A DNA stretch of 64,000 nucleotides from Pratylenchus scribneri (Eukaryota > Nematoda > Chromadorea > Rhabditida > Pratylenchidae), in NCBI GenBank assembly GCA_030063045.1, contig JAQSEB010000179.1, positions 1-64,000 of the forward strand, written 5' to 3'. Positions 34,644 to 47,041 of this stretch are shown here, one piece after another (the stretch's first letter is position 1; the number at the start of each line of letters is the position of its first letter). The translations under genes and the position numbers were made by a program. Below the pieces are notes generated by a model. That model saw only the letters and a program-made list of their open reading frames with translations. It was not told the origin of the DNA and did no database searches.

Positions 34644-37600
34644 TTAATAAGAAATTGCGGTGGACGTAATCACACCACTTCCACTATCAATTGTAGCACC
34701 CTGATGCGATTGTGATGAATGATTGTTATGTTGAATTTGGTGTTGATTATGTCTACTGCTATGTTCATTTTGTTGTTCCAATATTGTTCCATCATTGGCC
34801 ATTTTCATCAATATATTTTGGGATGACATTTCTGCGATGCCATCATCCCCTCCTCCCATGGCCATCAAATGTTGTTGTTGTTGCTGCTCATGGGCTAATG
34901 CGGCACTCATCGTGAATTGTTGTTGATGATGCTGTCGATCGGTTGTGATCGTCGTGTCCAGCAGAAATTGATGGCCATCACCTCCGTTTTCGGCCGAAAA
35001 CAATTGTTGCCGTTGCTGCTGATTATTGTGGTGATTCTCATTTGATTGTTGCTGCTGGGCATGATGATGGCCTTGGGTGGGAGGATACCCATAGTCTACT
35101 GTGGATGAGAACAGCCCGAAATCGAGTGGATTTGTCCCCAAATGATGGGCGTTGACTTGCTGCTGTTGTTGTTGGGATTGGATTCGCTGTTGGATTTCGC
35201 CGTTCATTCCTTGCTCCAAAAATCGCATTGAAGTGGAATCAAATTGCTGAAAATGAAATGAAAGATTTCAATAATTCTTGTTTTTTTACATGATATCCAT
35301 TTGACATATTCCTTGGATTGTTGCAATTATTCGCAGAGGAAGGCTGTTGACCATTTTGTACGAATTGGGTGCATGATGGAAATTGCTGGACAATTGTCGA
35401 TGAAGCAGTAGATGCGGAAGATACGGATGCATGCACCAACAAATTTGGATCCATTGCCAAAGAATTGATATCGAAGCCAAGAAAATTGGCATTCTAAAGG
35501 TATAAACGCATCGAATTGTTAAATTGAAGTAAAATTAGCAATCTATTGAAAAATGTAAAATTTGGTCAACTAAGAATAATTCCGCCTGTTTGACTAAGAA
35601 TAATTCCGCCTGTTTGACTAAGAATAATTCCGCCTGTTTGACTAAGAATAATTCCGCCTGTTTGACTAAGAATAATTCCGCCTGGTTGACTAAGAATAAT
35701 TCCGCCTGTTTGACTAAGAATAATTCCGCCTGTTTGACTAAGAATAATTCCGCCTGGTCAACTAAGAATAATTCCGCCTGGTTGACTAAGAATAATTCCG
35801 CCTGGTCAACTAAGAATAATTCCGCCTGGTTGACTAAGTTTTTATTCCGTCTGTTTTAATTCCCCCTGTTCCCATTTTAAGAAATTTTTAATTTTTTGAA
35901 ATTTTTAATTTTTTTTTTATTTCATTACGAAATTTTTTAATTTCTTGTGCATGTGCTTAATTCCAGAAATGTATTTCTTTTGGAAAATTTAAATATTGAA
36001 AAATGAAAACGTATTTTCGAATTTCGATGCTAATTTTTTCAGAAAGGAAAAACACATTTTGCTACATCTCTCTATAAATTAAACCAATTCCTCTTTTCTT
36101 TTATCCATTTCTCATCTATCATTTTTGCCTTTTTGTTGCCGTCACAATTTTGCATATTTAGAGAATTACAAAATAAAAAAAAGTGTGTATATTTTGACAA
36201 AATCCATTCCTCTCCAGTCTCCACCCACCTGCTGCTCAATAAGATGCTGTATTCCCCCTCCATTGCAGCCTCCCATTTGAAAGTCTTGAAGCAAATTGCA
36301 GCTCAATGCCGACGATTGTTGCGCAGTCGATTGGCTATTGTTGGCACAATTTAGCATATCAATTTGTTGATTGGAGAATCCACCCATTTGAATTTGGCCA
36401 ATATTATTGTTGATAAGCAGGGAAGGACCAATCTGCTGATGATTGGCATTTGATGAATCCATATAGACGGATGAGGGATTGGGCCTTATGAGTGGATCGA
36501 TGTGCAAAAATGGGGATTGGGAAATTGTGCCGGAAGAATTTTGGATATGAAGGCCATTAATTGGATTGTTTGAGGGTATTGAAGTGGATGATGAAGAGGA
36601 GACAATAGGGGGAATGATGCCACAAGGAAGACGGAATAGATCAAGCCTTGAATTCGAATTGAATAAATTAGAATATATTCTTTCAATTCAGATCTTGTTG
36701 ATTAATTTAGAACTTTTTTCCCCCTAATATTCTCTAATTTCCAAATCAACAACAATTATTCTATGGCTAATTCCTCCCAACTCACTCCGTGGCCATTGCT
36801 GTTGCCGTTGCCGTAATCTTTCCATTCTTTCCATTGTTGCTTGATGACATTTGCCCTTTTACTTCGTTGACTTTTCCGCCGCTCCAATTTCCTGCCATTT
36901 CTTTGGTATTCCCCTTTGATCCATTCCCTTTGACATTGCCTCCCATTTTTGGATGCCCATTCCCAAAAGCAATTGATTGTTGTTTTATTTGGCCATCTCC
37001 ATTGCCAATTGCCATCTTTATTTTTTGTTTTAGACCTTTTGAGGACGGTTTTGGGGGTGCTCTTTTCCTCGGTGTGCCAGCGCAAGTCAACAAATGTGAA
37101 GAAGCATTGGCAGCAGGCAAAAGGGTTATTGTGGTTGGATCGGCGCCAGTCAATTCACCCTTCAAATTTACAAATGTGAATCCCATTCCCACTCAACTAA
37201 GGCCAAATAATGAATGCATATTAGATAATCTCAATTTAATAATATTCCCACAAATGCCAATCTAATATAACTCTATTTTCCTTAATCCACTGACCATTTT
37301 CTTTTTGGCCGCTGTCGCATATGTGAGCGCATGGCTGTCCGCATCGGGCATCAATGCGCCGTGGGTCAGCTCATTTTTGCGCAAATGCATTTCCCTGGAA
37401 GATTTGGCCAAACTTTATCCAAACTTTAGTCAATTTGGCCCCTCCAACCCAATTTCGCTCACTTGTGGCATTTGAGTGAATTTTTCCATTTGAATTGCAT
37501 CTGAAAATGTGGCTAAATAATTAATGGATGCGTAATGAACTTGCATGGCAAACAGTGCACACAAATGGCTTCGCATCGCTGTGAATGCGTTTATGGTTCC

Positions 37601-38574
37601 AGAGTGTGGAACGGCGATTGAAACGGGATTGACATACCTTGAAAGGGTATATTTTTCATTGGAAATAATATTTAATTTTTCTTACTCAATTTTACTTCCA
37701 TTTAATTACCTTATTTCCTAATTAGATTGACCTCAGTTCATTAATTTTAGAATAATTCCCTTAGGTAATTTTAATTTAATTCTTTCCCTTCTTCCTCAAT
37801 CCTCACATCGCATTGGAATGGTTTTTGTCCGGTATGTGAATTTTGATGCTCTTCCAATTCCATTTTTGAGCCAAATTTCGATGTGCAAATTGTACAGGGA
37901 TATGGCCTCTTTCGATCCTTATTTGAGTTGTTTCCTCCATTTTGGGATCCATTTCCAATTGTTTTCACCGATTTTTGAGCAATTTGGCCAATGGACGTAG
38001 GTTGGGGATCGGCCGGAGCCGAGGAGGAAGAGGATGGGGCCACAGCACAAAAATAGGCGGCTGTGGCCGAATTGACCACCGTAGAACCATTTTCGGGTTG
38101 AAGAAGGAGTTGGTGGAGGGCAGTGGGTGGAAAAAAATCGGTAGTGGAATGGATGGCCGACAATTCTGAAGAAAATTAGATTCATTTACTAAATTAATCT
38201 AGGAAATAAACTATCAAATTCACTTATTGTGATCGAAAAAGTATAAATTAGAAAGATTCAATCATTTTATTATTAATTTTTTAATTTCTTTCAAATTTCC
38301 TACGGTCAATTGAGAGGTTGTCACAGCATCCAATATTGCCGCCGGCTGATGGAAGGAAAGAATTGTTAGCATTGGATTGGGCCTGTTGCCGATTTGGCGA
38401 TGGCATTTCCTGTTTAATTGATGAGGAGGATTGATGTTTTGGCATCATAAAATGTTGTTGTTGAGCATTGTCCACCAATGTGGTGCCATCATTTTGATGG
38501 AAACCAAAATCCAAACATGCCGGAAAATCGATGGCAAGTGATTGCTGGTGCGGCGCCATTGGCCGCCTTTCCAT
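34644..38574 (-). CDS. C2H2 zinc-finger transcription factor with Q/H/N-rich C-terminus
   Basis: Nine exons (38574-38304, 38165-37807, 37637-37545, 37500-37463, 37394-37295, about 37159-36786, 36646-36229, 35493-35290, 35246-34644) give about 819 residues in a consistent frame. Three adjacent C2H2 fingers lie at residues 181-201 (CTICTSKFGSKMELEEHQNSH), 209-229 (CDVCQSRFNRRSTLWNHKRIH) and 237-257 (CTVCHMQFKWKNSLKCHKEMH). All have C-x2-C-x12-H-x3-H spacing, with linkers TGQKPFQ and SDAKPFV. The remaining 560 residues are low-complexity (Gly/Asn/Ser, then Gln/His-rich), as in transcription factors. The start at 38574 lies shortly downstream of a TTCCCAG acceptor. Intron 3 needs a GC donor (CAT|GCAAGT). 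The acceptor of exon 6 is the least certain junction. The 735-nt intron between exons 7 and 8 holds a minisatellite. I cannot name the orthologue. Confidence 0.85.
35564..35860. repeat. 24-bp minisatellite, about 11 units, inside a zinc-finger gene intron
   Basis: The unit on the plus strand is TGACTAAGAATAATTCCGCC plus four variable bases (TGTT, TGGT). On the sense strand of the host gene it reads GGCGGAATTATTCTTAGTCA plus AACA or ACCA. Unit length is a multiple of three, so spurious open frames arise. The same unit forms the larger block at about 59345-60056. Confidence 0.95.
37501..37544 (-). other. GC-AG intron inside the third zinc finger
   Basis: Splicing from TGCCAT|GCAAGT to TTTTCAG|ATGCAATTC is needed to rebuild the third C2H2 finger with exact spacing. 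The next possible GT donor would shift the frame. Confidence 0.85.
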
Positions 38575-41500
38575 CGAAGAAGTTTTGGAGGCTGCGTGGC
38601 TGGGAATTAAAAAAAGTTTGAGCTCAATGTCAAATCGTTTAAGAGAGAAAAAATATGCAAAAAAAGGAAAAGTAAATGGAGAAACAAATTGGACGAACAA
38701 AGCCGTGGAACGGCCAAATTCGTGATCAATTGGAGGGAACCGCGCCTTTCTTTTCCGGTTCCGTCCCACGAATTCGCGACTTTTGCTCCCTGCGGCATTT
38801 TCATGGCCTTGGACTGGGCTCCTCTTCTCGAGAATGAAGGGAAGTGTAGTCATTTGCTTGGGGCGAAATATGGGGCGTTTTTCATTGCCAGCGAACGCGC
38901 TGCGCGGTCGCCAATTGGACGGGCCAATTCCCAATTCCAATGGAGGGGATAATATAAAGGGAGGAGGGCGGAGACGTAGATGATGGATGATGGTAATTGG
39001 GGGAAAGGTTGGAGTAGGAAAGGGGAGAATTGCCGGAGGAAACCATTTTGGGAGAAGAATGAATGAATGGAGAGGGAGGCGGGTAAACAAAAAGTTGATG
39101 AAAACGATTGTCGAGAAGAATTCAAAAATGCTGCGCTCTCGGCCCAATCAGCAAATTAACTGGCCCCAAAAAAGAGGGAAATTGTCGACGGGTTGCCTCC
39201 CTCCTAACCGAAAGTGATTGATTTGCGCGAACCTCGGGAACGACGTGCGGGGGAAGATGGAGGCCAATGTATTTCCAGCCGGAAGAATGGCCAAAATGGA
39301 AATGATTTTGGATGGAATGTGGAATTAGCCGAATTTGGGAATGATCAAATAGATTTGGGGGGGGGGGGGGAATGAATTAACCATCCCTTTCGGTGGCATC
39401 ATTTGGCCATCTTCATTTTGAGTAAAAAGGCCAATGGCCGGGCATTCCTTCTTCCCTCTCCATTTTTACCCGCCCCAGAGCCTGGGCCAACAACTGTCCA
39501 TCCAAAATGGATCCATTCTTCATCGAGAAGGCCAGTGGCCAATCGCCCAAAGTATTGGCCACCTTCTTTCTCTTTCCATTCCTTCCTTTGGGACATTTTG
39601 CTGGTCAGCCGCTTCTTCTTATTTCATTCCTTGGAGGGGATATATGGCCGTGGATTGGGACACCAAAAGGTGAATTGAAGGATACGGGGAAGGGGAAAGG
39701 AAGTTATGAGCGAAGAATTGTTAGTGGGAATAAAGGGAAATAGAGCGAAAATGCAACATTTGAGAAGGTGGTTGGGAATGAGTGGGGTTTTGGAGGGGTG
39801 GAAGAACTGTTTAGATGGGAATTGGTGCGTGATAGAAATGAAACCCAAAAACTTAAATTATTTGGCACTAATGACTAGTCCATTGTTCATTGTGTTAGTG
39901 GCATCATTTTGGAAGAAATAAAAATATGACCCTTTTCCCCTTTTAGTGCTAGGAGAAAAATGGATGTGAGAGTTGTCAAAAATTAATTTCTATGTCATTT
40001 CCATTTTTGTTACCTAAATTTGTCCATTAAAAAACTTGGTTGTGAAAATGTTTGGCCAAATTCCATTTTCCCATCTCTGGGAAAAATATTCGGACCCAAT
40101 TTGCCACGTGGGAATTCCCCGTCCTTTACTGAGATTGCCTCAATTGTGTAAAATTAAAACATCCCTAGGTTTCCCCAAAGGCCCCATACAAATCCCTTTT
40201 GCCCCTGGCTGGGTCCTTTTCCCCATTCAATTTGACTTAACTTTACACAATAATCACCCACCCCCCCCCCCCCCCCCCCCACATTTTCCCACACTTTGAT
40301 TGAGAAGATCAACAACCTATTTTGCAATTTTGCCACATGCCAACCAGGATCTTATGTAAATTACCAAAGGAATGACATAATTGGCCACACTCATTTAAAT
40401 ATTAAATAATAATAAACAATCAAAGGAGGCGGAAACGGGAATTGGTAAAAACCGAGAGAAACAGTTGGTCATTTCAAGTGAATTTATAAAAAATTTGGGT
40501 GGTTTGAAATCGTTTGGAGAATTATGTAAATAATATTTGACTATAACCGGAATTGGCCTATTCAAAATTTGGCATTAGGTAATTACATTTAAAATCTCTG
40601 TCCGATCTATTTGTCCATTTCCCGTTAATTAGTTGGCTATTTTATGCTTTTGTACATTTATAAATTTTCTAAATTTCAATTGAATTGAATGCGGTTTTTT
40701 TGTTTTTGCTGGCGGGGAAATAATTCAAGGCCAATGGGGGAAATACAGAGGAAGGGAGGAATAAAAGGAATAGGATTGACACTATCCCCGTCAAAGCCAA
40801 TCTCCACCTGCCCGCCGGTTTCATCCCTTTTTCCATCATTTGATCGGCCCAAGTTTGCTTCCACATTTCCGTCGTATTTCCTTCCAATGGCCAATCCCCC
40901 ACATCCCCTCCTTATCAGTTTGTAAAATCTTCAAATTCCAATGAAAAAAGCGCGAATTAAAATGTGGAAAATTTGTTGGGAATGATTATGAATGACTGGA
41001 TGGATGGAGGGAATAAATCCATAGTGGGAGAATAAAATTAAAAAGGATTCAAGAAAGCATACAATAATAATCGACAATAATAAAGGAGTAAAAAAAAGAT
41101 TATTGCCTATTGTTTTGGAATAAGAAACATTTAATTTCATCTGGGGAGTAAAATGCCCGACATTCCGGTGCCATCCCCCTCCTACGGTTTTGCCACCAAT
41201 CATCATCGACGATCCCACTATTCTCTAGTTCCCCGGAGGGCATCCTCCTCCTTACTTGCCCCCATAAATCATCCGGTACCAAACCAAGAGCTTTTTCCTG
41301 CTGTCCCCTCACTTCTGGTGCCCCAGAGCCAAATTTGCTCGAGGCTTCCTCCCCTCCTTTCCCTGATTCCTGCCAATTTCTCATATTCGTCCCCACAATT
41401 TTTCGTCCCCACAATTTTCCGTTCCAGAATCACAGAAGTAAAATAGACTGATTTATTTACGGCCATCAATGGTGGGTTGGAGGGAATAAATTTAGGGCAA

Positions 41501-44454
41501 AGTGGAATTGACGAGGAGAATATGCCCAAAATTGGATGGCCCATTTCCCTTCACAAAAATAAAACTTTTGATTAATTTGTCAATGGAGAGGAAGGAGATA
41601 TTTCCTTTTAGGGGGAAGGAATTTATCAAAATTGGCCAAGGCTTTAAAAAGCAATTACTTGGAATATTCACCGAATCCACTTAAACACAGAATTTAGCTT
41701 TAAATTAAGTTTAAAAGTGAAAATTAATGGAAAATGCGCATTTTTGAAGGAAGTAAGGAAGCAGCTGACTGAATGAACTTTAGGGAATTTAGCCAAGATT
41801 GAATGCCGAAAAGAGTAAAAAGGCGATTGGGAAAAGAATTGGGAAGTAGGTGGCGAGATTTATTTGCTCCAACCAAAATTGATGGCCGAAAAGGAGCGTT
41901 TGGTGACTGGCCGACAATTGTGCCGATCAATTGGCGGACGCTCTTTGGCCATTACCGCATTTTAGGGAGAAAAGCGGCATTTCAAAATGTTAAACAAAGT
42001 TGGAAATGGGCAATGAGAGAATGGGAGGGGGATATTACAATTTGGAGAAAATTAAGTAAAATTGATGGATTTTGGAGTTTTCAGAAATGGAAAATTTTTA
42101 TAGGAATTGATGAACGGTGGACGGTGGTGGATATTGGGAATTTGGATTTGGAGAGTGAATTTAAATGACAGAATTCGAATTGGAAATTGGGCCTTAATTT
42201 AAATTTGGTTGATTGTGGCAAAATAAAAAAGGCCTAATAAGTTTGAAGGAATGTTTGAGGAATTCAAATCAACAAAATCGAGTGAGAAATCATCCCTTTT
42301 GGGAGAATGCTTGAGGGAATTGGAAGACGTGGGGACCGAAAATGGAGAAAAAATGGATGGAAAGGACCAGTTTTGGAAGGCCAAATTCGCCGGGAAAGGA
42401 AAAAGAAGAAAGGGGAAAAAGTGAAAAGGGGGGGGAGGGAGAATGCTTGCGCAAAAGTGTCCCATTTGACGGGAACAATAGAAAATGGAAGGGGGCATCG
42501 ACGCCATAATCGGGTCATTGGGCCATTCGGAGGTGGAAGGGGAATTGGGCCATCCAAATTTGGGGAATGCAAAAGCAAAACTTGTCCCTTTCCATTCAAT
42601 GACGAGAATGGGGGTTAAAGGGAGGAGGTGGCCCGGAAAGCGAAAAAGAGGAGAAGAGTAGGAGAAGAAGACCATTGCGCGAACGGCGATGGCCTCCCAA
42701 AGAAGGATGGAACAAAGAAAGGAATGTAAGGGGGGCCAAATTCGGCTGCTGGCCCTCCTCCACCCATTTTACCCCATCGGCCACCAATTCCCTTCTTTTC
42801 TTCCAAATTTCATCCTAATTCCCAATTCATTCATTCATTTCCATTCCTTCCTTCCTTTCCTGGCCATTTGACGTGAGAAGGGGGCAATAGGTGGGTGGAT
42901 GGGTTGGGTGAAGGACGAGAATGCGCAGAAAAGCAAGAAACGAATGAGGAAGGAGGAATGAGAACTGGTTTTAGGCAAAAATCGCCCCAGGGCAAAATTG
43001 AAAAGAAAAATGGGCAATGGAGGAAAATGGAGGACAATGGCCAATTTTTGGAGAAGATGGAAAAATGTTTGCAGAAAATGCACTAAAATGAGATGAAGCA
43101 GTGGAGAATGAATATAGAATAATGGTCAAGAATTGGGCAAATTCAATTGAATTGGGGAATTTTTAAATAATTATGAATGGACGAAAATGATTGAAGGAAA
43201 CCGCAAAAAAATATGTGGCCTTTCTGATTTTTTTGAGCCAAAATGAATGGAAAACCACAGATGGTGGGCCCTCAAAATAAATGGGAAAATTGGCCGAGAG
43301 CAAAACGAAAAGAGGGTAAAATTTGGAGGAAAAGTGTCCGAAATTTGGGTGAACAAAAATGTTCCTTCATTTCTTTGAATGCTTTTTAAAATTATTGATA
43401 ATATTTGCTTTGATTAATTATTATTCAGCCATTCATTCCATAAATAATATGTTCTGCCTTTGGAAATATTCAAATGAATGACAATATCCAATCCAAAAAT
43501 GAGTTCCTCATTCCTCTCCTCCCCTTCACTGCTGACTGTTCCCTCCGGCCCCATCCTTTCCTTTCCTTCCTTTTTATGCACCAATTGGAAGGGAGGGGAA
43601 TGGTAGGCAGGCTGGATTACTGTAATAATAAGAGAGGATGGGCAGTGGGCAGTGGGGCACTTTAACCAAATTGACTCACAATCACAATTTCCTCCTTTTT
43701 TTATTCCTTTTTATTGCCGATATCCATCCCCCACCCTCCCTTTCATCCTAGATTAGAATCTCGCCATTCCTCCATTTCCCCTCCAATTCATTTTGGGCAC
43801 TTTTTAGGGGATCAATTGGAGGAGGAGAAGGCAAACACTCTTCAAAACAATATTCGGCCATTTCCTCCTCCTCCTCACTTTTATTCATTTTCCGCTAGGA
43901 TGTCCTTGTCCTTGTCAAAATCCTCTTTTCCCCTTTCTTCCTCCGCCGATGGCCGCAGTTGAGCAATTAGTGGAGGAGGGGGGGGGGGGGGTGCCGCCTT
44001 TATTGAGGTTGGCCTTGTCCACAAATTCCCATTTCCCTCCCATTTTCTTTGTCCAAATCATCAACAGATGGATTTTTGAATGGATTTATCCGTCAAAAGG
44101 GTGGTCTTTCTTTGCCCCAAATCCATGTTGCGCAATTTGGTGGGGAAAATTGGGCGGAGATAAAAAACTTTTTTCGGGATCGGCACAGCAGACCGGGAAT
44201 GAATGATTAGGTAAATGGGGACGAGGATAAAAGGGAAAATGGAATGGATGATCCGATGGAAAAAGATGAATAGGAAGAACATTGTTGCGAAGATGGAGTG
44301 CCAAATTGATGTGTGGAGGACTTCATTCAATGGCATTGGCGGGGCCTCTTTTTGGTTAAATTGAATCATTGTTTTTGACATAAAGTCGAATTATGGGGGA
44401 ATTTTGGTTTATAAATGATTTTATTTGGAATAAAATTATCAATTCAGTTCAATT
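38575..44454. other. 5.9-kb region with no supported gene
   Basis: The part next to 38574 is the upstream region of the zinc-finger gene; its frame stays open for another 190 codons upstream, but the stretch lacks protein-like character. The rest is purine- or pyrimidine-skewed, rich in GGCCAAT-type words, and contains long poly-G or poly-C runs at 39357-39370, 40261-40280 and 43978-43991. Open frames of 80-160 codons occur on both strands (for example 41803-42168 plus and 42199-42675 minus) but show no splice structure or family resemblance. It may be regulatory DNA of the flanking genes. Confidence 0.35.
40261..40280. repeat. Poly-C tract of 20
   Basis: Twenty consecutive C on the plus strand (preceded by CCCA), in AT-rich surroundings. 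Similar G runs occur at 39357-39370 (14), 43978-43991 (14) and 47760-47774 (15), and a C run of 11 at 50757-50767. Confidence 0.95.
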
Positions 44455-46658
44455 TCATCCAATCAATGCCAAAATTAATGCTAAAATTGCCAATCCAACG
44501 TCGATGTTTGCCGTCTCAAAAATGCCCATGGCCATTGCCCTTCTTTTTCTCCATTTCTGCCGTCTTTTTTGCCCTTCAACGCCTTCCTTTATTGCTCGAT
44601 TTATTCCAAATTCGGCCATTCCCATTCCATCCAATGGCCGATCCAGGAAAAATTCATTGGCCCTTTTTGCATTTCCTTTGAAGTGTTCATAATTTTGGAG
44701 GATCTGAAAAAAATACTAGTTAATTTGATTGCTGAAATTGACAATTTGAATGGCATTCTCCAATTTTTCCTCATTCATTGAATATTTTGAGATGGCTGTG
44801 CCAAATCCAATTCTCAATGCTATTTTTGTATTGTAAGATTGTTCCGCATAAATTGGCTAAAAAATGTGAAATCAATGAGGTAATATTTGCCAGGGAAAAA
44901 CCATATAAACGGCGGGAATTTTGGCACAAAGTGTTTCTTTGAAACTGAAAATTTCGTTAGGAGAACATTAAAATGTTTTTGGGTCACCTTTTCAACCCGC
45001 CATGAGAAATGAACAATTTTGTTTTGGGATGGGCCAAAATGTCGAATTGTGGTGCCCAATTGACCACTTTGAAATGTTCCTCCAGAATAATGCCCTCAGG
45101 GATATTTCCATTGAAGGAGAAAATTATTCGATAAGGATGGAGCCGATTGAGGACCAGGAAAAATGCGCGCACCATTTCGGGTGGCGCAAAACGCCAATGG
45201 ACATTTGTGCCAAATGCAAGGAAAATTGTACCGGCAGAGGATGGGTCTTCGACGAATTTGGCCAAATCGGAGGGAAGGGGACGAATTGAGGGGCAATTGG
45301 CCGAAATTGGCAACAAATCAATGGCCTCTGGGCAAATTGAAATAATTTAATTTAATTAAGAGCAGCAAATTTAATATGAACAATGGGAGAATTTATTCAT
45401 TAATTTCTTACTAGAAATATGGGGTTATGGTTATTGGGATAGGATTCTGAGCCCACTATTTTGGTTTCTCATTTGCCAATTCACCTGGTAATGGTGCTGG
45501 CACTCGATCCAAATAATCAACAAAGAAGAATGAAGCTTGGCCAAATAATTGTTGAAAAGAAAAGCGAGGAATGGCCAAAAGTTTGAGTGAAGATTTTGGC
45601 CCATCCAACAACCATTCCGCTTAAAAAAAGAAATTTAGGCACAAAATTCCAGTTGCCAAACTTTGCCAATTTACTCGGAATAAATCCCATAAAATTGTTC
45701 GTAAATTGTCCAATCTATTTAACAAATTGGTGGGCTGATAAAAATCGTTGGAATTTGCTGGAGGCGAAGTCAACAAATTTGGCTCCGAAACAAAATTCCT
45801 GCCTTATTAGGAAATAATTCGTATGATTTTTCATTTTCCTATTTCCCAATTTTACCTAAACCCAGGGAAAATGCCGTCGATTGGATCATCATTGTGGTCT
45901 AAAAATATTTCCATTTTTGCTACATGAAAATTGTATAAATTCACTGAATAAATGGCATAAGGAACGGAATGGAATCGATGAAAATGCAGGGCAATGGCAT
46001 AGGAATGAACGCCGAAAATTTCGTCCAAAATAATCAAATCGAACTTTTGGTTTAGCAAATTTACAAACTGAAAAGAGATTTTTTATGAAAATGGAAATAT
46101 CATTGATCAATTTTCCTTTTACCACATTTGTGTGTGTTTGCATGAATTCGGCGAATTTATCATTGCCAAGTTGATATTGCATTTGTAGGCTTCGACCATT
46201 CAACGCAACACGAAACATTTCTGCTGCCAATTTTGTGGCAATTCCTTTGTCCACTGGGACCGGAATGAAATGGACCGAAACATTTGGGCCAAGGGAACGG
46301 GGCTGATCGAGGGTGGCCAATTCAAGGACAGTGACTTGATTGCCAGATGAGGCCAATCTGCGAAAAGGAATTGAAAAAGGGTTGGCAATGACACTGATGA
46401 AGTGAATTAAATACAGGAGGAAATATTTGGAATTTTGCTCCGAGGCAAATCATATTTAAAGGAAAATGAAAGGGAAGGAAGGAATTTTGCGGTAATTTAA
46501 TTTATTCCTTGCCTTTTGATGAGTGGAACCATGCTGGCAATGTGCGTCCCAGAATCGACGGCACCCGTAAAAAGGATTCGAGCACAATTGCATTCATCAA
46601 TTAATAATATTGAAGAAAAAAGAAGGAAAATAAGTAGAATTTTAGAAATTTTATACAT
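44455..46658 (-). CDS. UDP-glycosyltransferase (UGT family, ER membrane)
   Basis: UGTs conjugate sugars from UDP-sugars to small lipophilic molecules in the ER lumen and act in detoxification and hormone metabolism. Ten exons (46658-46513, 46357-46123, 46067-45856, 45798-45662, 45619-45485, 45455-45412, 45325-44988, 44944-44902, 44856-44743, 44703-44455) give 550 residues, near the usual 520-530. A signal peptide covers residues 1 to about 22, followed by ARILFTGAVDSGTHIASM. The C-terminal half carries the UGT signature: TIFLAFGTNVHW, VVNWAPQFDILAHPKTKLFISHGGLKS, then PAVYMPIYAEQSYNTKIA, and a C-terminal transmembrane helix (VGLAILALILALI) with a basic segment before it. The catalytic-region His and the donor-binding Trp-x-Pro-Gln are present. 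Intron 1 needs a GC donor (AG|GCAAGG). The junction between exons 5 and 6 implies an unusually short 29-nt intron and is the least certain part. Confidence 0.88.
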
Positions 46659-47041
46659 TCTTTTTTAATGGGCTTTATGCACCGGAAGGCCGATCCATTT
46701 TTTATCAAACACTAGACTCTTTCTTTTGATTAGCCCCAATAGATAATAAACAACCAATGTTAAGTGCTTTTAATGATAAATATGTGTAAATAACAATTCA
46801 AAATGAATTAAAAACAGCAATGAAAATGGGAATCAATGATATTTTGTTGAAAAATAAATTTTTGGGCCCAATAAAATAAAATCATGATAAGAATTTATCT
46901 AGTTTTTGGTTTATATCCACTTTTAATAAACTCTTTATGATCAAATGTAAAAAACAATATATGGAATTAAAAAACACCCCCTTAAAAGACAAAATAGTAA
47001 AATGATTTTGTTTTTCCAAATCTTTGAACAATCAAATCCAA
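46659..47041. other. Intergenic region between two minus-strand membrane-protein genes
   Basis: About 380 bp, AT-rich, no ORF or recognised RNA. The spacing would fit an operon, but no spliced-leader acceptor can be proven from the sequence. Confidence 0.3.

Noticed and set aside
35590..35859. Open frame with ten repeats of an eight-residue peptide
   Set aside because: It is a by-product of the 24-bp minisatellite, whose unit length is a multiple of three. It lies in an intron on the antisense strand and has no independent coding signal.
36789..37265. Plus-strand open frame of 158 codons
   Set aside because: It is the antisense shadow of exon 6 of the zinc-finger gene, which has in-phase splice sites on the minus strand.
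38575..39147. Upstream extension of the first zinc-finger exon by about 190 codons
   Set aside because: The frame is open, but the translation has no domain character and a good TTCCCAG acceptor lies just upstream of the ATG at 38574, so this is more likely leader or promoter DNA.
41803..42168. Plus-strand Trp/Lys-rich open frame of 121 codons
   Set aside because: No family resemblance or splice structure. Purine-rich GGAAATTGG-type composition explains the open frame and the Trp/Lys content.
42199..42675. Minus-strand Pro/Phe/Ser-rich open frame of 158 codons
   Set aside because: Low-complexity translation of a pyrimidine-rich strand; overlapping open frames in other phases show the same bias.
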